A stretch of DNA of 64,000 nt, from contig NZ_JAMBOH010000015.1 of assembly GCF_023715505.1 (NCBI RefSeq), positions 1 through 64,000 on the forward strand. The letters run 5' to 3'. The stretch is from Neobacillus cucumis (GTDB lineage: Bacteria; Bacillota; Bacilli; Bacillales_B; DSM-18226). A model generated the notes under the pieces. The model was given only the letters and a program-made list of their open reading frames with translations. It had not been told where the DNA came from and searched no databases. Position numbers and translations under genes: made by a program. Position 1 is the first letter of the stretch. Every line of letters starts with the position of its first letter. Positions 10,263 to 19,202 of the stretch are shown in pieces.

Positions 10263-10891
10263 TGTAGCATCCTCCTTATTATTTCATAACCACCATTATA
10301 ACACCCTAATCGGGAACGTAGAAATAAAAAAGTATTGCCAATATTTGGGTGGATTTTGGTGTTATTTATTGATAGTCCATACAATGATCATAAACCTTAT
10401 TATATTCGTTAAGAAATAATCAATTTCACACTAGCTGGAATAGTTAATTGATAACTAAGGCCCATTTTTTGACCAATATCGATTAGTTCTTTCCTCAAGT
10501 TTTCTATGATACTCGGTAATTACTATCAAAAAAGATAACAAAGTTTTAAACTCTGACGGGGTGCATGAGTTAAAGAGCAGGGTGTATTTACAGCAGCCTT
10601 TTAAGAATATTGTAAACAAAGGAAGGATTACAATAATTATGAACAAAACGGGGAAATTTTCTATCGACATTTTATTATGTCAACTAAAAGGGTATATAAT
10701 ATTATTATAGTAGAAAAATATAGTCTATGAAGAAGAGTCTATTTTTTTCTTTTCTCAATAAAATATGCCAGAAAACACACATTCTGTTACCTCCAAAATC
10801 AAGCATTCAATCTTGAAAGGGTATAGATGAATGTAGAAATGAAACTAAGGAAGGAGACAGGCTGTGAAGAGCATCATGAAAGGATGATTGG
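10263..10891. other. 629-base gap with no supported gene
   Basis: AT-rich, holding the ACP promoter side and the leader of the permease gene. Open frames here (10455-10670 leftward; about 10531-10709 rightward) lack ribosome sites or recognisable content. No riboswitch fold was recognised. Confidence 0.5.
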
Positions 10892-12328
10892 ATGCGTGTA
10901 GACCAAACACAGGGTCTCAAAGAAGAAGGAAAAGACGCTTATTCATTTGATAAGGTTCCGGAAGAAAAACGGAATATGGGGTGGTTTAGCGTAACCAACA
11001 TAACGTTTGGCATTGCAACTGCCATTTTTTATTTTTAAACAGGTAGTGTTATGGCCCTTAAGTTCGGTGCGATGAACGCCATTATTTCAGCGATTTATGC
11101 GATTGTAATTGCCGGAGTCTTAGGTACAGTCATTGCCTATTTATCCGCAAAATCAGGGATGAACGTAAATCTCATGTCTAGACAAGGTTTTGGATATATT
11201 GGAGCTTCGTTAACTTCATTAATTTACGCATCAAATTTTATCATGTACTGTGCATTTGAAGGTATGATTCTCGTTACCGCCGTACATGCATTTTTCCCCA
11301 CAACTCCATTATGGCTTCTAATTATCGTATTTGGATCAATTGTCATCCCACTAAATTGGTTTGGTATTAAACAATTAGACAAATTTCAAAAATGGTCATT
11401 ACCAATCTTCGGTATCTTTTTAATTATCACAATAATGGTCGCGTTCCATACACCATCTAAATTTGATGGGCAATTTTGGACATATTTACCAGACGGTGTA
11501 CAGATAGGTGGAACAGCTTTACTATTATGTATAGGAGTGCAACACGGAATTATGGGGTTAACAGCTTTAATTGCGTCAGATTATGCGCGTTTCCTTAAAC
11601 CAAAGGATATCAAAATTGGATCCATTATGATTGGATTTGTTCCGCAAATTTTCTGTTTTGGTGTCATGGGTTTACTAGGAATATGGTTTGGTGTCCGATT
11701 AGGTGAATCTAATCCGGGGATATACATTGTCACACTTCTTGGACTAGGTGGAGTAACTTTTACGATGTTAACACAAACACGGATTAACATCACAAATATT
11801 TATAGTGCTTCGCTTTCGTTGTCCAATTTTTTTGAGAATGTATTTCATATCAAACCTGATCGTCGTTTTTGGGTTGTTATCGCAGGTGTGGTATCGATTG
11901 CGTTAATGATTGGTGGTATATTAGATTATTTAGGTAGTGCGATGACATTCCAAGGGGTTCTCTTAATGGCGTGGGCTGCTATTTTAGTCACAGATGCATT
12001 AGTCGTGAAGAAGTTGTTAAAAATTGTACCGAAAGAATATGAAGCGAGACAAGAAAAATTATATAAATGGAATCCAGTTGGGGTTGTGCCATTAATGATC
12101 TCAAGTGTCCTCGGAACGATTGCTGCATTAGGATACATGGGGACGTTCTTACAAAATACGGCTACTTTCTTTGCGGCAATATTAGCTTCATTCCTTACGA
12201 TTGTGGTAGCTGTCTATACCAAGGGCAAATACTACAGTAAAAATGCAGTAAAGGAAATGGGTGTCCCATTGAAAAAAGAAAAAAAGAGAAAAATCCCCAC
12301 CTCAACAAAGGAAGTACCAATTGAGTAA
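10892..12328 (+). pseudogene. NCS1 cytosine/purine permease with an in-frame stop codon
   Basis: The frame from ATG 10892 (ribosome site AAAGGAT) encodes the NCS1 amphipathic start and first helix (RNMGWFSVTNITFGIATAIF). It meets TAA at 11036-11038, then continues in the same frame as GSVMALKFGAMNAI and about 11 more helices to 12328, 478 codons in all. The downstream part shows CodB-like landmarks such as MSRQGFGYIGASL and FGIKQLDKFQKWSLP. A CAA-to-TAA change would explain the break. The remainder could be re-initiated at ATG 11051, but it would lack helix 1, which lines the NCS1 substrate path. The rest of the frame is well preserved, so the loss looks recent. Confidence 0.75.
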
Positions 12329-12500
12329 TGCAAATAAGACCCAAAAGGGCGGTTTAGTTAAAGTTTTCATGGCAAACACTTGGTTTCGGTGCAGCAAAAG
12401 TGCGGGGAATACCCATCCTATCTGCCAAAGATGGATTGAAGAGGGAGAAAAAACATAATCTAAACTAAGAGCTGGAACCTTTTCCTAGCTCTTTTGTTTT

Positions 12501-12685
12501 CGTTAATGAAATTATAAAATTTTCGCTTGTGGATAACTCTTAATAAATGGACTATCGACGTCCAGCTCCAGCGCCTAGCCCCTCGATGGCCCACAGCCCA
12601 CCAGGCAAATGAAGGCAAAGAACGCCTTCTTTCCCTGAGCGTCTTATGCTTGTCGGTGCTGTTCAAGGCGATTGCGCTTTTATTC
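12501..12685 (+). repeat. Dispersed structured repeat, copy A
   Basis: About 185 bases shared with copy B at 36649-36832, in the same orientation and also just after a gene end. The conserved 5' block contains TTTCGCTTGTGGATAACTCT and GACGTCCAGCTCCAGCGCC; the conserved 3' block contains GTCTTATGCTTGTCGG and AAGGCG-TTGCGCTTTT. The middle differs in sequence but keeps a hairpin (AAGGCaaagaaCGCCTT here). Looks like the compound-hairpin repeat common in Bacillaceae intergenic regions. Confidence 0.75.
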
Positions 12686-12727
12686 TTCTGTATCTCCATA
12701 AATAAATCAACATAAAAAAACCCCCGC

Positions 12728-12774
12728 TGAGGTGACCCCAAAAAGTTAGATTTTACTCTAACTTTTGGGATGCA
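12728..12774 (-). mobile_element. Solo IS3-family (IS150-type) end
   Basis: TGAGGTGACCCCAAAAAGTT ... CTAACTTTTGGGATGCA forms a hairpin. It is the reverse of the end at 46746, where it precedes a decayed OrfA. No transposase remains here. It may now act as the terminator of the leftward ycgR-ycgQ operon. Confidence 0.5.
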
Positions 12775-12795
12775 GTACACGCAGGGTCCTTTTTA

Positions 12796-13692
12796 TTAAT
12801 TCAAACTGTTTCTATAAACATAAGGGTCATTCGGTTTTGGAATGGTTTTGTAGCTTGTTACTTTTAAAACAGGAATTTTGGTTTTCATTTGTGGATAATA
12901 AACGGTATCCATTGTTCCTGTTACTTGATACCATTGGTCATTTGGAATATGAATATTGTTCGGGAATTGCATCATCAATCCAAAAGCTCCAGAGTCTGCG
13001 ACACAATGAATCAATCCGAATCGAAGTAAAAATAGTTGGTTGGATTGTAATCCAGGGCCATTGTAAGTAAATCCTTTCATCGTAAGAGTTTTTCCTGCAA
13101 AAGCCCCTGAAAAATTATAAAGCACTTCTAACCCGACTAAATAGTCTTCATCTGATAAGGTAATATTATTTTTTGGAATATAAGACTTAGATTCTTTTCT
13201 GACTAAATCTTCAAAATCAGTTTGATTCATAAATTTACTCATATCAGGATTTAGAACTTGGTGCATTCCTTCCCGATTACTCCCGTCTTCTAATGTTGGA
13301 AATGAAAACCCCTTTGCATCCACAAGCTGTGAATCTAGTGTTGCAACTGGCAAAACCACTCCAGAAATAGCAGGAATTAACACAAGTGTGTAAGCCAAGA
13401 ATTTTTTTATCTTTTTTCCAGCAGATTGTTTCCTTTTTTCGTGACCATGTTCATGATGGTGTTCATGCTCATGATGATCGTGGCTACACTCACAATCATC
13501 ATGTTTGTCTTTCTCGTCTTCAGATGACCATAATTTAATTCCTTCGACAACTGTAAGTATGAATAAAATCACGATCATACTCGCAGATAAGAAGCTATAT
13601 TTCATGTTTATATATTTTGATATGTTTCCTGTGGCATGCAGCATAAAAAACAAGTTTGTAGTAAGTATTAAAATAAGGACTTTAAACATCAT
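12796..13692 (-). CDS. ycgQ: YcgQ-type putative permease subunit (DUF1980, TIGR03943)
   Basis: The 298-residue product has N-terminal membrane helices (MMFKVLILILTTNLFFML, then SASMIVILFILTVVEGI). A His/Asp/Glu cluster (about residues 77-100: HDDCECSHDHHEHEHHHEHG) suggests divalent metal binding. One more helix follows (KFLAYTLVLIPAISGVVLPVA), then an extracytoplasmic DUF1980 domain. It pairs with YcgR, whose stop is 10 bases upstream. AAAGGA before ATG 13692 sets the start, shorter than the longest frame. The substrate is unknown; the His-rich loop points to a transition metal, by inference. Confidence 0.85.
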   Translation of the reverse strand: MMFKVLILILTTNLFFMLHATGNISKYINMKYSFLSASMIVILFILTVVEGIKLWSSEDEKDKHDDCECSHDHHEHEHHHEHGHEKRKQSAGKKIKKFLAYTLVLIPAISGVVLPVATLDSQLVDAKGFSFPTLEDGSNREGMHQVLNPDMSKFMNQTDFEDLVRKESKSYIPKNNITLSDEDYLVGLEVLYNFSGAFAGKTLTMKGFTYNGPGLQSNQLFLLRFGLIHCVADSGAFGLMMQFPNNIHIPNDQWYQVTGTMDTVYYPQMKTKIPVLKVTSYKTIPKPNDPYVYRNSLN

Positions 13693-13702
13693 CCCACATC
13701 CT

Positions 13703-14572
13703 TTACAAAAGAAGTGAACCAATGAATACAAATGAAGAAATTAATGAAACTAAAAGAAGAACAAATTTTGCTTTAAAAGACCCAAACATCATAAGTAAAT
13801 TTTTAATATCTACCATATTGCCAAATACTAAGAAAGATACGATTGAAGTTTGGGGGAAAAAATTACGAAAAGATGCTGCTACAAAAGCATCTGCTTCCGA
13901 ACAAACAGATAAGATAAAAGCTAAAGCCATCATAACCAATATTGCAGTTACGTGCGTACCGCCAAGTGTTGTTAATATCCGTGTAGGTACATAAACTTGC
14001 ATTGTAGAGGCAATTAACGCACCCAGCACTACGTATTTTCCCATACTAAAAAATTCGTCAATGGTATGGTTAATAACACTCATTAATTTTTGTCTAGTAT
14101 TCTGGTGAGAATGGTCGTGAACATGTATTCCATTATTTTCTTTTAGTGGATTGTCCTTTATAACAAAAGATAATACAAGTCCAACTAAAATTGAAACACC
14201 GATTGCTAATCCTGCTCGGTACCCTACCATCGTCCAGCTATCTCCGAATGCAATAAATGTAGCAACTAAAACAATCGGATTGATAATTGGACCAGAAAGC
14301 ATAAAGGCAATTCCTGCATGAGGGGCGAGTCCTTTTTTTATTAACCGTGAAACTATGGGAACAATCCCACATTCACACCCAGGAAATAATACTCCCATAA
14401 AACTAGCAGCAACAACAGATAAATATCTATTTTTTGGCAGAATTCTGAGCAGTGTATTTTCAGAAACAAAAACTTCTATCAGTGCAGAAATAAAAGCCCC
14501 AATGACAATAAATGGGAATGCCTCAATGACAATACTTATAAAAATCGTATTCAATTGTAATAACCGATCCAT
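13703..14572 (-). CDS. ycgR: YcgR-type permease (DUF318/UPF0718)
   Basis: The 289-residue membrane protein has about eight helices and the duplicated permease signature: FPGCECGIVPIVSRLIKKG in the first half and SVCSEADAFVAASF in the second, each with a conserved Cys-Glu pair. A His stretch (HVHDHSHQN) lies in the central cytoplasmic loop, echoing the His cluster of YcgQ. GGAGG before ATG 14572 defines the start. First gene of the two-gene ycgR-ycgQ operon; transport function is inferred from family naming, substrate unknown. Confidence 0.85.
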   Translation of the reverse strand: MDRLLQLNTIFISIVIEAFPFIVIGAFISALIEVFVSENTLLRILPKNRYLSVVAASFMGVLFPGCECGIVPIVSRLIKKGLAPHAGIAFMLSGPIINPIVLVATFIAFGDSWTMVGYRAGLAIGVSILVGLVLSFVIKDNPLKENNGIHVHDHSHQNTRQKLMSVINHTIDEFFSMGKYVVLGALIASTMQVYVPTRILTTLGGTHVTAILVMMALAFILSVCSEADAFVAASFRNFFPQTSIVSFLVFGNMVDIKNLLMMFGSFKAKFVLLLVSLISSFVFIGSLLL

Positions 14573-15124
14573 GCATATTCCTCCTGTGATATAACACAAT
14601 TGGTTTCTATAAAAAGACAAACTCTATCATAACAAAATTATCACTCATTTGATATGTTTTGATTTTCCAAATGGGGTAGATATGTTTGCCATTTAAATAT
14701 ATTAAACTATCTTTGTGACGAAATTGTTAACAGTTAAAAAATAATTTTCTAAATGTTTTATTTTGAAAAAGATAATAATTAGAAATTGAAAATCCAGCCA
14801 ATTACGGCTGGATCTCCTTATAAAACAAAAGGCGTGGTTTTAGGATAACAATGGGATTAAAAATACTTTAACTAAACTTGCTGTTTTAAGTTCAGGGGTT
14901 ATTCCATTATAGGGCGATTTTCTTTAATAAGAAGGCGTCTTTTATCATTAATCAGATTCTGGAGCAACACATTTAAGAGTTTGGGGTTATATTTTGCATG
15001 TAGGTAATCTTACAGTATTTTTATCATTCAATTGGAAAAAGCTGACTTCAAAAGGGGACAATTTAGTCTCTTGAAATCAGCTTTTTTTATCATATAACTA
15101 TCCAATCTTATATACTGACAATGA
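14573..15124. other. 552-base gap with two hairpins and no gene
   Basis: Contains the ycgR upstream region, a short hairpin ATCCAGCC-aattac-GGCTGGAT near 14791 and the larger terminator at 15036. No Zur-type palindrome or riboswitch was recognised. Confidence 0.5.
15036..15087. terminator. Terminator of the general stress gene
   Basis: AAAAAGCTGACTTCAA ... TTGAAATCAGCTTTTTT hairpin with A/T-rich flanks on both sides. Confidence 0.7.
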
Positions 15125-16267
15125 TCATTTTTTCTTGTTTTTTATTTGATTTTTATTATTTTTATTTTCTTCTTCCGAAGAATTTTCGTTACTGTGGATT
15201 TCTTCTTTCACATTATCTACTGTAATGGATACTTCACTTTCATGTTCCTTAATAACAGTAGATTTTGTTAGAGTTCCGTTTGCTTCAATATTATTATTTG
15301 AAGATACATTTGGTTTGTTTTTCTCTCCTTTAACAACGAGGGAGCCTGTGCGTTTTTCACGGGTTTCTCCCTTTTTCTCCTCTTTCATTATGCTTTCAAT
15401 ATCGGGATTTCCTTCCACTATCAAAATGTTTGGGCTTTCCGTTACAACTTCTTCTTGCGCTACTTCCGTGTCGAGTAGCGTCACTTCTTCCGTGACCGAA
15501 GGGACAGAACGCTCCTCAATTCGTGCTTCTTCTTTTCTTATGATATCCTGTACCTGCTTTGTTTCTTGAATTTTCCGCTTGCCTACAATCACCTCTTCGA
15601 CGACTACAGGTCTTTTCGTAACTTCTATTCGTTCTTCTGTAATTGGAATACGAATGATTTCATCCTCTGTAAATGGGGTGGCATCATACTTTCCATCAAT
15701 GACAGGACGGCGCTCAATATATATTTCCTCTCTAGTAAGTGGAACATAAACAGTTCGCTGCTCTTCAACTACTTCTTTACGAAGCTGTAATTCTCCGACT
15801 TGGACACGCTCTTTTGTAATATCAAGCTGTTCTTCACTAAGTGGGACAGCTGTTGTTTTTTCGGTCTCATATTGAGCCTCATAAATAGGGCTATCGTAAG
15901 TTTCATAGGCATCAACCAGCAAAATCATTTTCCCATTATTAATTTCTTTTTCACACTGTTTTGCCGTAAAGATGGGTAGTCCCCTCTCAATAAGCCTGCT
16001 GGAAAGGGCGTTTGACGGGCTTCCGCCCATTCCTACCGTCATCAAGGAAAAAAAACTTTCCATCATAACACCAGCTAAGGTACTCACTTGTATATCGGCT
16101 TCTACCATAACACCAGTTTGAGAAGTGATGGTTGGAATGTCACTTCGATACTTTGCTACAACCATCATATCTGTTTCACGATGCCCCTGGCGTTTCAAAC
16201 CTTCGATCGCATGCAAGACTTCTTGTTCTGAATTGAATGTTCCAACGATTCTTTTTTCCATACTCAT
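15125..16267 (-). CDS. General stress protein with YflT-like N-terminus and YsnF/DUF2382 domain
   Basis: The 380-residue soluble product has two parts. Residues about 4-110 resemble the YflT/GsiB-associated general-stress domain (RIVGTFNSEQEVLHAIEGLKRQG). Residues about 135-260 form a DUF2382 (YsnF/AvaK) domain with PLSEEQLDITKERVQVGELQ, PLTREEIYIERRPV and IPITEERIEVTKRPVV, an alternating-charge beta repeat. The last 110 residues are low-complexity, rich in Lys, Glu and Asn. GGAGG precedes ATG 16267, and a SigB-type promoter lies upstream, consistent with stress induction. Molecular function is unknown. Confidence 0.8.
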   Translation of the reverse strand: MSMEKRIVGTFNSEQEVLHAIEGLKRQGHRETDMMVVAKYRSDIPTITSQTGVMVEADIQVSTLAGVMMESFFSLMTVGMGGSPSNALSSRLIERGLPIFTAKQCEKEINNGKMILLVDAYETYDSPIYEAQYETEKTTAVPLSEEQLDITKERVQVGELQLRKEVVEEQRTVYVPLTREEIYIERRPVIDGKYDATPFTEDEIIRIPITEERIEVTKRPVVVEEVIVGKRKIQETKQVQDIIRKEEARIEERSVPSVTEEVTLLDTEVAQEEVVTESPNILIVEGNPDIESIMKEEKKGETREKRTGSLVVKGEKNKPNVSSNNNIEANGTLTKSTVIKEHESEVSITVDNVKEEIHSNENSSEEENKNNKNQIKNKKK

Positions 16268-16330
16268 AATATCATGCCTCCTATAATGTACTAATGAAGT
16301 AAAAAAATTACATCGAAGTGTATAGAATGT

Positions 16331-16356
16331 CTACCCGAGTACTCTTCACTTGAAAC
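16331..16356 (-). promoter_or_regulatory. SigB-type promoter
   Basis: Read leftward: GTTTCA (16356-16351), 14-base spacer, GGGTAG (16336-16331), close to the SigB consensus GTTTAA-N12-15-GGGTAT. It is about 65 bases before the stress protein start. Confidence 0.6.
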
Positions 16357-16380
16357 ATTTGCTAGAACATATGGTAAACA

Positions 16381-16411
16381 AAAAAGAACCGCCAATCACT
16401 GGGAGTTGGCG
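16381..16411 (-). terminator. Terminator of the small membrane gene
   Basis: Leftward reading: CGCCAA-loop-TTGGCG followed by GTTCTTTTTT. Confidence 0.65.
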
Positions 16412-16455
16412 AGTTTTCCACTATTTCTACGCAATCGAAATATTCGTTAGTTAAA

Positions 16456-16644
16456 TTATCTTGTTGAGTAATTAACAATAAAAAAAGTGCTGATAAAGCC
16501 AATACCCATAAGAAAAGAGATAAACGGCCAATTACGGTCAGATGACTTTTTAAAAATAACGACCGCTAAAAAAAACGAAAAAACGGTACCAATAAGTAAG
16601 ATTCTATTTACCCACATAATTAAAATACTATCTAACCACAGCAT
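16456..16644 (-). CDS. Small two-helix membrane protein
   Basis: With the ATG at 16644, preceded by AAAGGAGAAA at good spacing, the product is 62 residues with two hydrophobic helices (ILLIGTVFSFFLAVVIF and PFISFLMGIGFISTFFIV) joined by KKSSDRNW. No family recognised. It has its own terminator and is not obviously co-transcribed with the stress gene. Confidence 0.65.
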   Translation of the reverse strand: MLWLDSILIMWVNRILLIGTVFSFFLAVVIFKKSSDRNWPFISFLMGIGFISTFFIVNYSTR

Positions 16645-16869
16645 AAAAATTTCTCCTTTTATTTTGATTATGAGAATCCAATAAAAAATTGTAAAAAAAA
16701 TAAAGAAAAAGAGAGTGATCATAAAGACGTTATCAGCGGATATTCCTTCATTAAGAACTAGACCTCTGTCTTAATAATTACATTATAAAAGCCATTGTTT
16801 AAGTTCTAATGAATTCTATGTAAACGTTTTTTAAAGAGGTGGTTTGCTCTCAATCTAATATTTATGATA

Positions 16870-16878
16870 TGGTATAAT
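16870..16878 (+). promoter_or_regulatory. Extended -10 promoter (TGGTATAAT)
   Basis: TG-n-TATAAT lies 84 bases before the small gene at 16962. No good -35 at standard spacing, as expected for an extended -10 promoter. Confidence 0.5.
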
Positions 16879-16961
16879 GCATCGTACTTGGTAAGTAGGG
16901 AAGTAAGATGGATAAAACAAACCTTAGGAGCTCAGGTATACAATAATAATGGAGTGATTAT

Positions 16962-17138
16962 ATGAATAAAGCTAAGGGTAAAAGCGGAACAGGTAGAGGA
17001 ACAGGAAAGAAGGGCTGGAATCGTTGGCAAGCTAGTGCCAACAGAGCTAAGAGTGCCAAACCTTATGTAAGCAAAGGTGTAAAAAAATCAGAGGAGTCAA
17101 AGAACACCAACAATAGTAAAGGTGATACATCCGAATGA
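16962..17138 (+). CDS. Small basic protein, DUF3934-like
   Basis: This 58-residue gene is supported by GGAGTG eight bases before the ATG, an extended -10 promoter and an immediate rho-independent terminator. The product starts MNKAKGKSGTGRGTGKKGWN and continues RWQASANRAKSAKPYVSKGV, a Gly/Lys-rich then Trp-containing basic sequence resembling the short Bacillus DUF3934 family as I recall it. The tail is Ser/Asn/Lys-rich. Function unknown; the charge would suit nucleic-acid or spore-component binding, which is speculation. Confidence 0.75.
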   Translation: MNKAKGKSGTGRGTGKKGWNRWQASANRAKSAKPYVSKGVKKSEESKNTNNSKGDTSE

Positions 17139-17147
17139 AATAACGTT

Positions 17148-17180
17148 TGCGTTTCTACTTTAGGTAGAAACGCATTTTTT
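17148..17180 (+). terminator. Terminator of the DUF3934-like gene
   Basis: TGCGTTTCTAC-tttag-GTAGAAACGCA followed by TTTTTT. Confidence 0.9.
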
Positions 17181-17214
17181 AATGTGCTAACAAAACAGGT
17201 TAAATGGAGCCATA

Positions 17215-18063
17215 CTATTTCTGTGTTTTAAAAGGATACAGCTGGCGGTAATCGGTAGGTGTCATTCCTTCATGTTGTAAAAAACGTTTATTAAAATAAC
17301 TTATACTCGGATAGCCTGCCTTTAGAGCAATTTCTTTAATTGTCATTTCCTTATTGTCCAGCAGCCATTGTTTGCTCATTTGAAGCCGGCATAATGTAAT
17401 AAACGCCATTGGCGTCATTTGTGTAGCCCGTTTAAAAAGGCGGCAAAAATAATAGGTGCTCACACCTGCTTGTTCTGCCCAGTAATCCAATTCGAATGGT
17501 TCACATGCCTTACTTTGCATCAACGGAAGCAAAGATTGAATACGATCGTCTAATTCTTGCTTTCTGTCAGAAGTTCGAGGCACCACATTTGTCATAAACT
17601 CTATTAAGAAAGTATAGGTAAGGGTAGACAATCGGGACAAATGCAAAAAACTATTTTTCTCTGCTTCAAGAAGCAGCTGTTCATGCGCTTCTTCTAATGG
17701 TTGAAGATGTTGAACATTCCAAAGTGAATGCCGATGAAAACCTTTATCCGATAAAAATGGATGGAGGACGCTACCATAAAAATGAACCCATCGAATATTC
17801 CAAGGGTCATTATGGCTGCTATAATAACGCTGTTCCTGCATAGGAAAATACAAAAAAGCATCCCCGCGCTTTAGGGAATATTGTTTACCATCCATTTCTA
17901 CAGTGCCAGAACCAGAGACAACAAAGTGGATACTAAAATTATTAAGCGTTCCCACTTTTCGGTCTACCTGATGTTGCGGCTCATCCCAATACAATCCGAT
18001 CGATTCGGGAAGGACCATATATTCATGATCATTGAGTGTAGGTAATAAATATTGTCTTTGCAT
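17215..18063 (-). CDS. AraC-family regulator with N-terminal cupin domain
   Basis: The 282-residue product has a cupin-type ligand-binding half (NFSIHFVVSGSGTVEMDGKQ, RGDAFLYFP, about residues 40-95) and a C-terminal AraC double HTH (about 185-280: EQAGVSTYYFCRLFKRATQM and KEIALKAGYPSISYFNKRF). This architecture is typical of sugar-responsive activators. It is divergent from the oxidoreductase/aldo-keto reductase pair and probably controls it. Confidence 0.85.
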   Translation of the reverse strand: MQRQYLLPTLNDHEYMVLPESIGLYWDEPQHQVDRKVGTLNNFSIHFVVSGSGTVEMDGKQYSLKRGDAFLYFPMQEQRYYSSHNDPWNIRWVHFYGSVLHPFLSDKGFHRHSLWNVQHLQPLEEAHEQLLLEAEKNSFLHLSRLSTLTYTFLIEFMTNVVPRTSDRKQELDDRIQSLLPLMQSKACEPFELDYWAEQAGVSTYYFCRLFKRATQMTPMAFITLCRLQMSKQWLLDNKEMTIKEIALKAGYPSISYFNKRFLQHEGMTPTDYRQLYPFKTQK

Positions 18064-18188
18064 TCTCCATCACTCTTTTCATCGCAATATTGTTTCATAT
18101 GTAGGGCAAAAAGATTCTATTTTTATTTTATTATGAGTTTCATATAATGACAATATAGTATTATCTTTACATAAAGGAGAGGAATTGA

Positions 18189-19187
18189 ATGAATAAAATT
18201 CGTTGGGGTATTATCGGATGCGCCGGAATTGCGAAGCGCTCGGTTATACCTGGAATACAGCAATCTGAAACGGGCGAAGTCGCTGCAATCGCAAGCCGCG
18301 GATTGGACAAGGCCAAGCAAACAGCTGAACAATTGAATATACCGAAAGCTTATGGAAGTTATGAAGAATTACTTGCTGATCTTACAATTGAAGCCGTTTA
18401 CATTCCGCTGCCTAATCACCTGCATAAAGAATGGGTTATCCTTGCAGCAGAAGCGGGCAAACATGTTTTATGCGAAAAGCCATTAGCGATCAATGCAGAA
18501 GAAGCACAGGAAATGCTTGAAGCTTGCGAAAAAGCTGGTGTTGTATTTGCTGAAGCATTTATGTACCGGTATCATCCGCGGTATACCACCATTCGTGACA
18601 TTATTAAATCGGGTGAGATAGGGGAGCTTCGCGGAATCCATGGCACCTTTACCTTTAACAATTCAAAGGATATGAACAATATTCGATATAAACAAGAGTG
18701 GGGCGGCGGCTCGTTATACGATGTTGGCGTTTATCCGATTAGTGCTGCACGCATGTTGTTAAACGAAGAGCCAAAAGCTGCAGCTGTTCATGCTTATATT
18801 TCTGAAGAGCATGATTATGTAGATATGATGGCCTCTGGCATTTTGGAGTTTAATAGAGGTGTAGCTTTAACTTTTGATTGCGGAATGTGGGCAGCTTTCA
18901 GAAATACGCTCGAAGTCTTGGGAACAGAAGGACGAATCGAAGTTCCTAGCGCTTTTGTAGTAAATCAGGATGTAGGAGATAACTTTTTTGTTTATACAAA
19001 GGATGGGCAGAGAGAAGTGGAAGTTCCTCGCTTGAACCAATATGCCGTGCAAGCAGATGCAATGGGAAGAAGCATTCGAAACGGAGAACCGCTTCCATTT
19101 CCAGCATCCGATGCCGTCCTGAATATGAAAGTTTTGGATGCATGTCTAACATCGGCAAGAGAACGACGTCGTGTTGAGATTAACTAA
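18189..19187 (+). CDS. Gfo/Idh/MocA-family oxidoreductase
   Basis: A 332-residue NAD(P)-dependent sugar or polyol dehydrogenase. The N-terminal Rossmann fold starts WGIIGCAGIAKRS. The family signature HVLCEKPLAINAEEA (about residues 90-105) carries the conserved EKP lysine, and GGSLYDVGVYPIS lies in the C-terminal alpha/beta domain with the usual D-x-G-x-Y. AAAGGAGAGG precedes the ATG. First gene of a two-gene operon behind a divergent AraC regulator; substrate unknown. Confidence 0.88.
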   Translation: MNKIRWGIIGCAGIAKRSVIPGIQQSETGEVAAIASRGLDKAKQTAEQLNIPKAYGSYEELLADLTIEAVYIPLPNHLHKEWVILAAEAGKHVLCEKPLAINAEEAQEMLEACEKAGVVFAEAFMYRYHPRYTTIRDIIKSGEIGELRGIHGTFTFNNSKDMNNIRYKQEWGGGSLYDVGVYPISAARMLLNEEPKAAAVHAYISEEHDYVDMMASGILEFNRGVALTFDCGMWAAFRNTLEVLGTEGRIEVPSAFVVNQDVGDNFFVYTKDGQREVEVPRLNQYAVQADAMGRSIRNGEPLPFPASDAVLNMKVLDACLTSARERRRVEIN

Positions 19188-19202
19188 TTGGAGGTCAAAA
19201 TC

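Noticed and set aside
10455..10670. Leftward 71-codon frame with a hydrophobic N-terminus
   Set aside because: No ribosome site, implausible composition after the helix, and no terminator; treated as chance.
12329..12500. Possible hydantoinase or permease-associated remnant after the NCS1 gene
   Set aside because: Short open stretches give no recognisable family sequence; only a hairpin AAGAGCTGG/CCTAGCTCTT near 12468-12494 is visible.
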